Part shown: positions 47,563 through 59,290 of the stretch, piece by piece
Position numbering within the stretch: the stretch's first letter is position 1
Layout of the letters: each line of letters starts with the position of its first letter
Source of the DNA: Dryococelus australis
Lineage: Eukaryota; Arthropoda; Insecta; Phasmatodea; Phasmatidae
Length of the DNA stretch: 64,000 nt
Assembly: GCA_029891345.1 (NCBI GenBank)
Contig: CM056994.1
Location: 63,247,751 to 63,311,750 of the forward strand
Direction: 5' to 3'
Notes under the pieces: generated by a model
Databases searched by the model: none
Told to the model about the DNA's origin: nothing
Seen by the model: only the letters and a program-made list of their open reading frames with translations
Translations under genes and position numbers: made by a program

Positions 47563-48010
47563 CCTGGCGAGACAGCAGGAAGCTCAGCAGCGCCTCATGT
47601 CTCAGGCAGCACCGAGGCCAGTGAGTCCGGCAGTCCAGGCGACCCCACGACCTCAAAAGGACCTCACTTCTACCCTTATTGAGAACCAGATGAAGTTCTC
47701 CCCACGGCCACAAGTTACCACCAACAATACTGTCCCTCCCCTGGCGCCCACCTGGAACATGATCAGTTCATCGCCAGCGTGGCAGCAGCCACTGCCCCTC
47801 ACACAGGGTTTTGGGGCCTTCCAGCAGGCACCACAGCCCCAGTGGCAGTCCCCACAACCCTCGTACAACCTCCTCGACAGCCTGCTGCCGTCTGCCTCAC
47901 CCAGAATCCCCATGAATGCCATGCAGACTGGGCCCAGACAGCCTCTTCTCTCTAGTAGTCAGTCGGCCAAACCTCTGTCTACCTCAGAAATCAATGACCT
48001 TCTCAGCTAG
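47563..48010 (+). CDS. SCYL2: SCYL2 terminal exon with stop codon
   Basis: The exon follows the acceptor GTATGTTGGCAG and encodes about 148 residues ending at TAG 48008-48010. It continues the basic helix (LARQQEAQQRL), then KDLTSTLIENQMKF, which resembles the conserved DLT-TLM-N segment of SCYL2 tails. A Gln/Pro/Ser/Trp-rich disordered region follows, with GFGAF and NLLDSLLPS, which are plausible adaptor or clathrin-box-like peptides (inference). It ends in STSEINDLLS. The three exons in the window sum to 289 codons plus stop with no frame break. A decayed Gypsy fragment ends roughly 400 bp upstream. An alternative last exon at 59077 would be in the same phase. Confidence 0.92.
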
Positions 48011-48800
48011 CCCATGATTCATCCTCACCCACATCTTTAACCTGTATTAAAAAGTCTGTTATAGCAACTGTGGCTGTGCCAGGTGTTGGTTAAGGTGACA
48101 TGCACTTCACCTGCCTCTTTCTCGTTACTCCAGTAATTCTCAGTCACATTTCACCCAAGATCATGTTCACTGCCTAGCAGGCTGGTTGTGGTGTTTAATT
48201 GATATAACTAAATTTTCACGAAAATGTATTTTACTTTATATTTGATATTCAGTTTAGATATCAGCTGGAGTGACCTGATGTAAAATCTCTGCAGATTCGG
48301 TAAAGTATAAAGTAAATTTCATATGAGAAAACAACTTTCACGCAGCTTTAATGGGGGGAGGACATAAGGTTAGTAGTGTAGGGGAGGTTTTTTCAGAATG
48401 CTCAACACTGGAAGGAGGGAAACGAGTGACACTGCTGGTATTATACCAAACTGATAACATCGCTCTCTACTACCACTAGGGGTGTGCGAAGACTAAGATG
48501 AAGACATAAGTCTTCATCAAAGATGAATTCAAAGTCAACAAACATTTTTTTTGATAACATATAAAATTAATTACTGTTTCCAATTGCATACAATAATATG
48601 GTGTTGTGGTAATGAGTCACAAAAATTTGTAGAACCAAAACAACATTTTTAGATTTTTCTCCTGATTTTTTCTTCATAACTGACCAAAAATTAGTATAGT
48701 AACTACTAGTATCAAAATATGTATAACTTACTTCCTGGTATAGACAACACATGCTTGCAATTTATGCTCATCTGTGCTTTGTTCCATGTGAATAAAATGT
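48011..48800 (+). other. SCYL2 3' UTR (probable)
   Basis: Sequence after the SCYL2 stop is AT-rich and has no credible coding content. The first canonical AATAAA downstream that I found is at 48791-48796, preceded by TTCCATGTG. If it is used, the 3' UTR is about 0.8 kb. A run beginning TAGGGGTGTGCGAAG at about 48478 resembles a hAT-type terminus and may be a small insertion in the UTR. The true 3' end is not fixed by sequence alone. Confidence 0.5.
48791..48796 (+). terminator. candidate SCYL2 polyadenylation signal
   Basis: Canonical AATAAA hexamer about 780 bp after the SCYL2 stop codon, followed by a TG/T-containing stretch (ATGTACACATTATTTGC). Spacing and context fit a cleavage signal, but such hexamers are frequent in AT-rich DNA. 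Confidence 0.4.
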
Positions 48801-50468
48801 ACACATTATTTGCAAGTTTCACAATCTGAGCGCCTGGATGCTAAACGTTGTAAACCACCTTGAGAAGGTGGCGTAAAAGGTGCTGAAGTCGTAAAATGAA
48901 CATGGTTAGATGAGTATAAGATATTTTTAATTTTCAGTTAGTTCAATGTGTATTTCGAATGTGGTAATTATGATTGACAGGGTCACGAATGGTGAAAATT
49001 TACTAAAAATACTTAAACAGGTTATGACATAATATGCAATTTTCGATTCTTAACAAACAATTGAAAAATAAGGTACATCAAATAATTCTGATAAATATGT
49101 ACACTATTTTGAAAATTTATGCATACTGAGTTGAAACACTTGAAATCCATTTAAATATAGGAAATGTAATTTAAATATTTTTACAAATTAGTTCTCAGGC
49201 AGTTGGGTGGTGACTTTTACACTCCATAAACATGCCAGCATATTGTGTTACCCAGTTACACCATCTACAACTTTAGGTGCTGAAGTTGCAGAAATTACAT
49301 CCCATGTGAACAAATGGTGTGCCCATGCCGGAAGATGTGTGTTTGCCAGTTATGTATAGAACAATGTGCTGTGCTAATAGCAAGTACCTTTGAACTCTTG
49401 AACATATCAATTTTAAGTTTTGTACTATTATATTGCAGCACTTTACATTAGTTGCCATGAGAAATGTATATAGTTCATTGTATTCCATTTGGAACAACTG
49501 CAGTCTTTTTGCTGGAACCATAACATTAGTGTCATGTGGATATGTTATGTAGTTTCATTTACGTTTAACAACAAAAACATTAAATGCTGCTTTTGTTGAG
49601 TTTGAAGCCTCACCGGGGCTGGGTGCTGTATGGGAGAGGTGAGGAATAAAACCTCACAATCCATGATCATCCTACAGGGAGAGAGTCGTAGGTAAACAGA
49701 AACTCTAATACCGCTGGAGGTCAAACACGGGCCCTTTTCTTGTGGAAATATTATTTGCCTCAGTGGGAGATTGGGGGTCTTTTACCTGAGTTCAAACAAG
49801 TACTGGCTACAGCCGCAATTTCACGCCGGACCTGACCCGAAGGACCAAATGTCCACACACGCCCCTTGAATTCGGAGGACCAGTAACCTGGCATTGGTTA
49901 CACACACGAACCAGCCCATCCACAGGATACGGCTGCCAAATGTCTCACAGAGATACAGTTTAATACACACATTTGTCCATCTTTTCCTTCAGTGCAGTGC
50001 ACCAACATACCAAAATCAAATTTCTTAACAATAGCCCTTGCGCAATGTAAAGTTAATAAAACTTTTCACCTTTATGAATTAACAGTAATAAGTATTTACT
50101 TACAAAATGTACATTCTCATCAAAATTTTAGATTTTCAGGCCCCTTAGAAATTTTAGTAGTATTGTTGGCAAATATGAGTATCCTTACATCTACAAATAA
50201 GATTGAATGTTCACTGATACTGGGCCATTACTACAGTGTCATTGAAACTAATTATAACAAGACCTGCTCAAGTGTCTCAACTTGCCATGCAAAGCACATT
50301 GAGGTTGCTGCACAGAATTCAAAAACAAAACAAAATTCAAAACCCTAAATTGCTGCACCAATGTTTACTGTGAAGTGGCTTAAGTTGAACGAAACAATAA
50401 TTTTAGAGAAAAACTACAAGACAGCACACATCATAACGAACTCTAGTTATGCCACATTTATAAGCTTG
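48800..50468. other. intergenic sequence; GC-richer repeat-like patch at 49600-49960; no gene seen
   Basis: Mostly AT-rich with no supported coding. The patch from GAAGCCTCACCGGGG to CACAGGATACGG is GC-richer, contains short inverted words (GTGAGGAATAAAACCTCAC) and looks like an inserted repeat, but it matches nothing else here. Confidence 0.45.
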
Positions 50469-50476
50469 CTGCAGAC

Positions 50477-53400
50477 TAGTGTTGGGTCGATTCCTGAAAT
50501 ATATTGATTCCGATTCTGAGGCCACTAACATGAAATATATCTTTAACTGTAAATCTACCAAATTTATTTTATTTTACTATGAAATAAGATGTTTATAGAA
50601 GCAGGGAAGAAAGTGGGGCTTACCTTTGCTTACAAGTTTCATGGAATTAGTTTCACTTTAATGTTTATAAAGTTATGATGAAGTTATGTAAAATCTTACA
50701 AAATACACTATATACGTACGTACATATATTAAAAGTAAATGGCTCCAAGCCAGATTTTAACAACTGAGTTTTTGTGATATTGCATAATCTCTCTTTCAGT
50801 TCATCAAAACATTACTGAATCACTGTTCTTTGTTGTTGCAACAAAAAATTAATGCCGTAATAAAAAGTTGAACCATGGAATCAGTAGTTGAGATTCCTGT
50901 GCAGGAAACTAATTTTTGAACAGTCTCTGGATCCAGTCTATTGCATTTTTTTTTGTCACAAATTAGACCTGCTGTGCTAAACAAACGTTCAGAATGAACA
51001 GTTGCTGGTGGAATAGCTACATAGCATTTTGTCAGTCAACTTTTTAAGTCTTGGAAATCTAGCATTTTTCCAGTATGCTGGCACATCACCATCAGATGAC
51101 AGGATAGGTTCGTTTAGGTAAGTTTGTAGTTCATTTTCAGATTTTACCATGTGTTGGTGAACACTGCTTGTATTTCCAAGAAGTTTAGCATACATGCTTC
51201 ACATTACATGTTTTTAATTGCTGTAAAAGTTGGTGCTGCTGTTACTGCTCACAGTAAAATTTGCTGCATTTGAGCTTTCCATTTCTCCTGAAAGTGCAGA
51301 TATTTTTGATGTTTCAAGTTTATCCATTTCTGACAAAATGTGTTGTTTGGCAGCAATTACAGCTTCATTTGAAACAAAAACCTTGGTCTTGAAACGTGGG
51401 TCTAAAATTGTTGCAGTGGCATAGCACTGGTCAGATTCACAGTTCCCGAACCTCCTTTGCAGAGATGCAAGAAAGTCATTAGTCATATCTTTCAATGTAT
51501 AGTTTTCCTTTAGTGAAGTTGTAATACTGTTAATAATTGGAATTGTCTCCCCAACATTGCTGATTGCAAGGGTTGCATTTTCAAATAGGGAAAGTATTTC
51601 AGAGATGGCTTCAATAAGTGACCATTGACTGGGGGTGAGGTGAATCCCATTTGTTCGGTCCAGGCCAGGATTGACAAGGGCTAGTGGTCTTCTTTGCTCC
51701 AGAACCCTCTGTAACATGTGAAGGGTACTGTTCCACCTGGTAGGCTCATCTTGGATCATGCATTTCTGTGGCATGTGAAAAGTCTCTCGGGCTGCTTTCA
51801 GTTGCTTGTTGGCTTTTACAGAATGCTTAAAATGACCCACTAGTCTCCTACAAATGGTGATCACATTACTTACTTCTTTTTGATTAAACACACTATCTTT
51901 AATGACGATCTGCAGTGTATGGGCAAGACATGATACATCTTTAAAACGTGCCTTTTCCATAGCGGCAGACATATTGCGAGCATTGTCCCGAGCAACGTAA
52001 CTGAGCTTTTATAGCAGACCCTACTTGCCTAACGACTCTTTAAAAAAATGCAGTTAAATTTTCAGCTGACTGCACTTCATGTGAAAATGGAATGACTTCT
52101 AGGCAAACATGTTGCATTTTATAATTGTCATCCAAAAAATGTGCAATTATACTAAGGTAGTCATCATTTGCTGTGGATGACCACATGTTGGTCGTAATGC
52201 CTACATACTGAACAGGCTCTAAAATGTTTTCAATTTTCACCTTTACTTTTTCATACATATTGGGTACAACTGTTTTAGAAAGATGCTTCCTGTTTGGCAA
52301 CTTATACTTCGGTTCAGCCACATTCATCATTCTCACAAAACCTTGGTTTTCAACTACAGAGAATGGTTGGTTATCCACACAGATCATTTCGGCTATTGCT
52401 TTGGTTAATGCTTCTGCTCTAGGACGACTAGAAGCAAAAGGTTTTTTGCTCTCTATAAACTGTTTGAGAGTTACCTGAGTGTTTTCAGTTGCAGGGGAAA
52501 GTTTTCATTTTTGAGGTACTGTAGTAGAAGTAAGCCTACTTGTTGACTCCACAGTAATGGAATTTTTTTTTTTTTTCATACTTATTTGCTTCGAATGCTT
52601 GTGCAAGTTGGATGTTGATTTGCTTTTACATCGTCACTGTGTTCCAAACTATAAAAGTTCCAAACATAACTTAAGTTTTCCGTTATTGTCACCGAAAATC
52701 AGTAAAGTAATAATATTACCATAACTTCATAACATGTGCGCATCAACAAAACGGAAATTTTTTAGGTTGTACAAAATCTGAATTCGGAAGAAGAAGTGCC
52801 AACTTTTCGACATGGTCATTACATTTTGTTTTATTCGGCTGCCATTGGTGCCCTGAGAATAGCGATGTGAGTGGTAGAGCGGCAACATGACCTTATTGTT
52901 TACGTTGCATGCAAAATTGATAAAATGCCAATGATAATTAACCAAAAATAAAAATTGGGAGATCTTACTATAAAAATTTAGCGATAATACGTTTAACCTT
53001 AAAGTACGTAAATGGCATAAAATAATAAATCCAAGATGCGGAAATTTTTTTTACATCCTTAGGTTGGCTGTAACAGGAAATTGAACTAATAGCACTAGTA
53101 GTAGCCAGCAAGCAGTTTTTTTTATTAGCATTGTAGGTGCAGCATGGACGTAATATATTTTGTAAACAAACGTTACTAGCCATTTTTGTAGTACTAGTGT
53201 TCTGTTTATGGTGAACATGTTCATATTATTTATTTTAAATGGTTAACGGTGCCAGAAGCAGACAGCAAGCTGTTAAAGTATAGATTTACGAAATTGACAT
53301 AACATTATGTAAATGTGGCTGACGGTTACTTCCAAACAATTGTTCTATTTATGGCTAACCAGTTTATATTATTTATTGTGAATGGTGTTTACAATTTGGT

Positions 53401-53612
53401 CAGCTATATTTGCTGCAATATGTTGTACAAATTGTGAATACATTTTGCCATTTGTGCACAAAACAATTAGTGCTAAATCAGTGAAAATTTTCGTTGATTT
53501 TTTTTAAAGAAGCAATCAATTTCGATTTCAAAATTTATGGATTCTGAATCCTTCAATTTCACTGGAATCGATGGAATTGATCGATTCCAGAATCTGAATT
53601 GACCCATCACTA
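50477..53612 (-). mobile_element. hAT transposon with TIRs and 8-bp TSD
   Basis: The left end is TAGTGTTGGGTCGATTC (50477-50493) and the right end is the inverse of TAGTGATGGGTCAATTC (ending 53612): 15 of 17 bases match. The flanking octamers CTGCAGAC (50469-50476) and CTTCAGAC (53613-53620) differ at one base, as expected for an aged 8-bp hAT target duplication. The 3136-bp element carries a minus-strand transposase with stops and frameshifts. Position is downstream of SCYL2. Confidence 0.9.
50860..52640 (-). pseudogene. hAT (ZBED-like) transposase pseudogene
   Basis: Read on the minus strand: a half BED finger (SKSTSNLHKHSK, about 52600), a break at a poly-A run, then an open segment from 52387 with FVRMMNVAEPKYKLPNRKHL and TTNMWSS(TANDDY), the usual start of the RNase H-like core. 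After a break near 52000 comes a 252-codon segment with CLAHTLQIVIKD, DEPTRWNSTLHML and ILDPRFK. The C-terminus has VHSERLFSTAGLICDKKK, the hAT dimerisation motif (about 50945-51000), followed by a frameshift. Architecture matches animal ZBED1/ZBED4-like hAT transposases. At least three lesions make it inactive. Confidence 0.9.
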
Positions 53613-53620
53613 CTTCAGAC

Positions 53621-55297
53621 ACATTTTATCAAATTGATGCAGCACATCATGACTCACAAGTTTGATAGTGGCTCCAAGAGAGAGTTGCAGGCAAGGAGCT
53701 AGAAGCAAGAGTATTCATGGAGGGGGAGGGGATCAATAATTTAAGTAAGAACCTGAATAGATTGGAATAAATATGCACATGCTAAGGAGAGAGGGGGAAA
53801 CCAGAGAGACTAAGACAAGAAACAGGTAAAGGAAACTGACAGTGAGAGTTAAAAAATTTAATTGTGCTCAAGTACAATTATTTGAGAAAAATTGTAACTA
53901 ATTATGAGTAAAAATTATGTAATTTGTAATTGTAATTTTACTTATATTTTATTAACAAGTACTTAATATTTATTTCATAATCTAGAATACTTTTTAAAGT
54001 TTTCAACATTGGTTAAATTGTTACATTCTGCTTCCATCCTGAGTTACGTCCTAGTGAGGAAGGCTATGAAGATACAAGAAATCATGGGGTAAAAACTTAA
54101 GAAGTCTAAAAAATACCATCACTACATCAACCACAAGCTAAATACAGGTGATTACAGGCAAATATACGCCACATTCTGGAGTATAAATAATGCAGGCAGA
54201 ATACACTAACGTGCTATTGCAGGAAGAAATCGGCAAGTTCCACATTGCCCAAAAATTTCACTTTTGGAAGTTTTCAAAATTTTGAAAAAGTACCTAAAGT
54301 AAAGAATTACAGAATGTATTGATACTGATGTAGTACAGACATACTTGTTTATGTTAAATAAGAGCAGTATAGGTCCTGCCACTCCGTACACAAATTCAGT
54401 ACCAAAAGAACATATGTACTTGTGAAGCAATGAAAATAATATATTATGTTTTCTCAAGTTTGATGTGATGCTACATGCTAAAAGTAGAAGCTTGGATCTT
54501 ATCACACAACTTGCAATTTATATACATGTTTTCTTTGGATTGCGTGCTTGTGTGTTCAAAATACATTTGCAAGTACACAAAAGGAAACATGTGTTGTAGA
54601 TATTTAAAATCATTTGGTTGAGTTACATGAATATCCATTGTTACTGTTGTGGTTTTCAATAAACACTATCAAATATAATTAATCATTTGATTAAAATCAC
54701 ATTATTAAATATGTCACAGACAGGCATGGAACATAACACTGCAGCATGAATTTGCTTTGAGTATCAGGTGGATAGAGAGCTGATGACATTATTTATATTG
54801 AGCAGGAGTGACTCTATACTTTTGGCAGGGAATGTGGTAGGGGGGGAGGTCACATCACCATTGTGCAAAAACATTTAAATAGGTGTGGTTAGTTTATGGT
54901 TAGCTTCACTAGCCTATTATTAAATACAAACTGCTTTGTATGTAGCTGCAAATATTGCAACAATTTATTAAATTGCTGTACGAATGTTGCACATAAAAAA
55001 TCAGAACAGTTTAGTTAGCAAGTATTCTGAAAATGAGAGATGTGTGAAATTAATTACTCATCAAGAACAGTAATGAAATATAAATTCTTTGCATTTCAAA
55101 CAAATCCTTTTTGTAACTACTTTTCACCAATGACTTAACTCCACTGAATCATCCCACAACAGGATATTTGAGATTGAGGTTTCAAAACCTAACCTGGCAA
55201 TTGTAGCAAATGTATCATCTAGTGTATATCAGTATAGATATTGGGACCAATGTGTTTGTTATTCTCGTACGATAGTGGAGTGGAGTAATTTAGGCAG
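53621..55297. other. AT-rich intergenic sequence; no gene seen
   Basis: No supported feature. Frames near 54200-54660 on the minus strand look incidental. Confidence 0.5.
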
Positions 55298-55520
55298 CTT
55301 GTAACATCAAGGTCTAGAAAGCCAATGAGGGTGAAGTGAGGTAAGTATGGAGCAGTGCTTGAATGTAAGGACAGGGGAAACAGGAGATCACAGATAAAAC
55401 CTGCTGAACAATTACATCATCTGGCACGATTCCCACATGAGAAAATTCGGGAGTGACCCTGCTGGGAATTGAACCCAGTTCGATAGGTGAGAGGCAAGTA
55501 GTCTGACCACCGTAGCACCC
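55298..55520 (-). mobile_element. tRNA-derived SINE, copy 2
   Basis: On the minus strand it starts GGTGCTACGGTGGTCAGACTACTTGCC (A-box region) and continues through CGAACTGGGTTCAATTCCCAGC, an intact Pol III B box (55462-55476). The body from GGGTCACTCCCGAATTTTC to CTAGACCTTGATGTTAC matches 2495-2665. Total about 220 bp. The tRNA-like head is missing from the other copy, and the shared body defines the family. Confidence 0.78.
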
Positions 55521-55882
55521 TTACTATAGTAAATTAATTAAGAATTAAATGCATGTCGAATTAGAATAAAATTCATAAATGAAGCTGAATAAAATAACAA
55601 TTGCTGATAAATAATGATTACTGATAAGTGATAATTACCTCTTTTTACTATAAGTAAAGTAGAAGTAGAAATTAGTCTTTCCTACATTTAATTAATTACA
55701 AGTAAAAATTTCTCAGAGAGTACCTGTAATTGTTACTGGGTAATGTGATCACTTGTAATTTGTTACATGCCATCACTGGAAACAGAGCATGTACACAAGT
55801 GTGCAAGCAACCAGTGGCATAGGTGGTACCACATTAGTACATTGATACACCAGCAGCACGTCACAATTTTAAAATGACTGTG

Positions 55883-55917
55883 CTTTTTTTTTTTTTTTTT
55901 CTTTCTTTCTTTCTTTC
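55883..55917. repeat. poly-T and (CTTT)n tract
   Basis: Eighteen T followed by four CTTT units. Confidence 0.9.
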
Positions 55918-56099
55918 AGTGATGTGCAACAGTTAGCTGAAGTCATACTTCCTCCTTATACTTTTCAAAGGGCATCTAGTACTGCTCACTGTTCGCTCAT
56001 TTCTGCGGGGTGTTTGGGAAGCCTTGGTAGAAGTTATCCTATACATACACAGCTGTCTTCCCAAACGCACTCTTGTACCTTAATTGATCCATAAAAATA

Positions 56100-58474
56100 T
56101 GAGAGTTCCAGCGTTATGCACTCCTCTCTATCACCTACTTGCTCGCCGGTACGTTATCAGTAAGGTCCCTACTGACTAACAGGCGTAGTGGATAAATGAA
56201 ATAATATCTGGTGAGCGAGATTGTTGGTTCCCTCCTCTATTTATGAGAATACCCTTCATCAGCAGTATCTGTGAGTTCTGGACATGCTTTGCCTGGCGGG
56301 CTCATGGATCTACCCACGTTGGGAGATCTAATGGGGCACTAGCTCGGAGAAGGATTGATAGGGTGAGCTTGAACGCATATACTTCCCTTCCAGGAAATTT
56401 GGTCCTGCTCACCGTAAAGGTTGCCAAGATACATGACTTCAGCTGTTACTAATTAATTTAAAAAGGATAATTAATGGGTATGCTATTGTCACCAAATAGT
56501 GATGAACTATATTTCTCCCAGCAGTTCGTGCTCAGTCTCTCGTATGTTACCTGGGTGTTTATACGGGGTCAGCCTAGTCGGTTTGTGTACAGGGACAAAA
56601 TTTAGCGTAATCGTAGCCACTTTACGGGAGCGTGCCAATTTACATGGACTGATGACAGTTATATATTTTCCGGCAGTGGTACGTATTCGACACATGATGA
56701 TGGGATTATTACGGACTGAGCACGGCTGTGGTGGGGGCTAGGTTCCGGTCTGGATTCTTGAGGCTCTAGATTACTCAAGTATTCTAGATCCAGCCACAGC
56801 CAAGAAATTCCTAGTAAGGAATGTAAAAAATGAACTACAGTCCTCAGTTATAGGGGGCAGTTTCTTGGGTGGATTAAAGAGAGGCTCAGTATGGTGGGTG
56901 TTCTGTGAGGGCACACTGGTCGAACTGGGAGCTGCAGTAGTCGGGGGTAAGTTTAACTCTCTTCATAGGGCCCATCGAGCTAGAAGTCAAAGCTGACTAC
57001 TGTGTCCTCCTCCTTTCTGGGACATTTAGAAACTATTCTTTAAGAGCAGCAAAAATATATAGCTATTGGCTCATAATTACTACATTCAATTACAATGACG
57101 CGCTCCTATTATATCCAGAGTAGCTCAAGCCCTCCTGGGTTCAGTCTTGTTCAGACGGTCCAAGGTAATGAGTGGGTTAGATAATCTGGATAGTCGTGAG
57201 CGTATCTCTAGGTAGGCTTGGGCATTCCGGACACCTCCCAGGAGCTCCCACATCTTATACAGACTATAGCCTTATTCAGGTGCCAGGAGTCCCAAGATGG
57301 TTCGGCCCACTCATGTCTATCCCGGAGCTGTCACATTGTTTTAAAGAGCCACAAAATTTACTGACAAAATACACTTATACCTTGTAAGTGACTGGGGTTT
57401 AAGATTAATTAAATAGCTTGGATTCAATTTGGACACAAACGTATTTACTGAAATTGTTTTGAAAAGCAGGGGAATGCCTGGCTCTGTACACAAGACGTAA
57501 ATTGAATTAATTAATTATTACATTAACGCAGGTGAAGACAAACGTGCATGTGTGGACAAAAAATGAATAAATAATTTCAAATTTTAAAATCACAATTTGG
57601 TTTGCGAGGCAACGGGTGGTAGTCCAGAAGGGGCAATGATACTACCTGCCGCCCCAGATTTTGAAGGATTGATTCTGGGTAGTGAGAAAATGGGTGCAGG
57701 GAGGTTGAGGTACCTCTGAGTGCCTGGAGTGGACGTCTTGACAGTATCGTGGGAGATTATTCCAATATTTTATGGGTTTTCTCCATGTGCTGCAGCAGTT
57801 GGAGATGGAGAGCTTCTTGGTGCTGGTAGTGGTTGCTTTGCAGCAGGAGAGCCTTGTGCAGATTTGGGAGTGTCTTCACAGACTGGAGAGCCTTGCGCAG
57901 GCCTGGAGAGTCTTGTGCAGACTGGAGAGTATCCTCCGACCTTATTCAGGTCGGCGGGCTGATGATGACTGGCGAGAGCAGTTTCGCTTCTCCTTATATA
58001 CAGAAAAATTCAATTTGGTGGCTGCCCTAGGAGTGCGAGGGTTGCTAGCCTCATTTCGCAGGGGTTTTTAAATTTAGTGTAGTGGGCTGCGCCACAATTA
58101 CTTATCTACCTGTCTGGAGGCTGATGACATATTTACCACCTCTCCATGAGGCTCGGGCAGCAGTGACAACATTGGCCGCAGGGTGCTGCCATCCTACAGC
58201 ATGCCTGTCAACTAGCTTCTTCCGCTTGGCTGTGTTGGTGGTTCAGTGGGTAACACAATTTCTTCCTTGAGGGTGGCGACGCATGTCTGCTTTTGAGTGA
58301 GCAGTACAATTTAAATATTTTTTCTACGTGTCTGTTGTTGTCCGTAATGCTTGGACCAACACTGTAGGCACAACATTTTATTGCCTGCCGGCATGTGACT
58401 TACCCCTAATTATTATTAATGTGTGATAATGGGGCGAAGTTGAAAAGTTGAGGGTGCATGTGTGACATGCGTCA
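56100..58474 (-). repeat. LTR (Gypsy-type), minus orientation; far end unclear
   Basis: Its minus-strand start is TGACGCATGTCACAC (ending at 58474). TGTATATAAGGAGAAG at about 58000 is the TATA region, and CTCTCCAGTCTGCACAAGACT-type units (57838-57935) follow, as in the LTR at 39-41 kb. The low-coordinate end was not determined; TGATGTGCAAC at 55919 is one weak candidate. No internal region is attached, so it may be solo. Confidence 0.6.
57838..57935 (-). repeat. tandem repeats downstream of LTR TATA box
   Basis: About five imperfect units on the plus strand, such as GGAGAGCCTTGTGCAGATTTG, GGAGTGTCTTCACAGACT, GGAGAGCCTTGCGCAGGCCT and GGAGAGTCTTGTGCAGACT, spaced about 21 bp. Same type as 40375-40506. 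Confidence 0.75.
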
Positions 58475-59076
58475 AGCATGTAGGCATTTTAATCAGGGCT
58501 CACAATTTATGTACATTTATGAGCAAGGTTTTATGAGCTAATTAAATGCCCTTATATGGTATTCTGTCTTTTCTTATTAATACTAATTGACTCATTACAA
58601 GATGTAAACTGTGCTTCCCTACACACCTTGGCCCTACTTGTAAAACTCACCTAGAAGAGTTGACGTGCAGCAGCAGGCAGCAGTTAATGAGATTCTGTGT
58701 GAGGTTTTGCTTCCTCAATAAGCAGTCCATAGAGGTTTTACTGTTTGGTCTGAAAAAAAATGTTTCATTCTTGTCCCCAAAAGTGTACACCACTTTAAAC
58801 TATCTGAAGAATCAGTGTTATCTCTTTCTTCTTTGCTGACACGGCTGATATGTACAAAAGTCAAGCTTGAGTGTCTTACGGTACTGGCTATGGTAGGACA
58901 GCAATAATAGCAGAGTTTATTGGTTTTCTTGGGCTGGAACGGGGCATACTTTTCTGTTTTGTGTTGTAAGCAAAGGTGAAATGGTTGGTGGGGTGTGCCT
59001 AAGGTCATTGTCTGCAGATACCTGGAACTACTGCCACTGTTGTTGGTTGTTACATCAGCTTGTACTGTGTTGTCAG
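58475..59076. other. intergenic sequence upstream of candidate exon
   Basis: A 121-codon minus-strand frame (58715-59080) crosses this stretch without recognisable motif or splice context. I do not call it a gene. The last 40 bases (TTGGTTGTTACATCAGCTTGTACTGTGTTGTCAG; in part) could serve as a branch/acceptor region for the plus-strand exon that follows. Confidence 0.4.
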
Positions 59077-59290
59077 GCATACCAGTAGGGTATGCCGCAA
59101 AGCTAGAAACATAACAGCTGAAAGGGCTGGCAATGTCAACGATAAACGTATGTTGATGTTATTGGGTTCAGTAGCAACATCCATGTTGCTGGATCAGCCA
59201 GATTTGGGCATCAAAGCAGATGCAAGTCCTCTGGAAGAAACTGCCAAGGTTGTGCCTGATATCAGTGAGACTGATGGTGACTGGCAATAG
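59077..59290 (+). CDS. candidate terminal exon, protein unknown
   Basis: After the acceptor CTGTGTTGTCAG a frame of 70 codons runs to TAG 59288-59290. It reads as soluble protein: basic start (SRVCRKARNITAERAG), hydrophobic helix (MLMLLGSVATSMLLD), acidic end (LEETAKVV, DISETDGDW). Composition is balanced, unlike incidental frames nearby. It opens at the third base of a codon, the same phase as the SCYL2 terminal exon, so it could be an alternative SCYL2 last exon or the last exon of an unseen gene. I do not recognise the family. Chance openness is possible at this length. Confidence 0.4.

Noticed and set aside
58715..59080. Minus-strand open frame of 121 codons
   Set aside because: No recognisable motif, mixed composition, no splice or promoter context, and it overlaps the plus-strand candidate exon acceptor. 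Length alone is not convincing.
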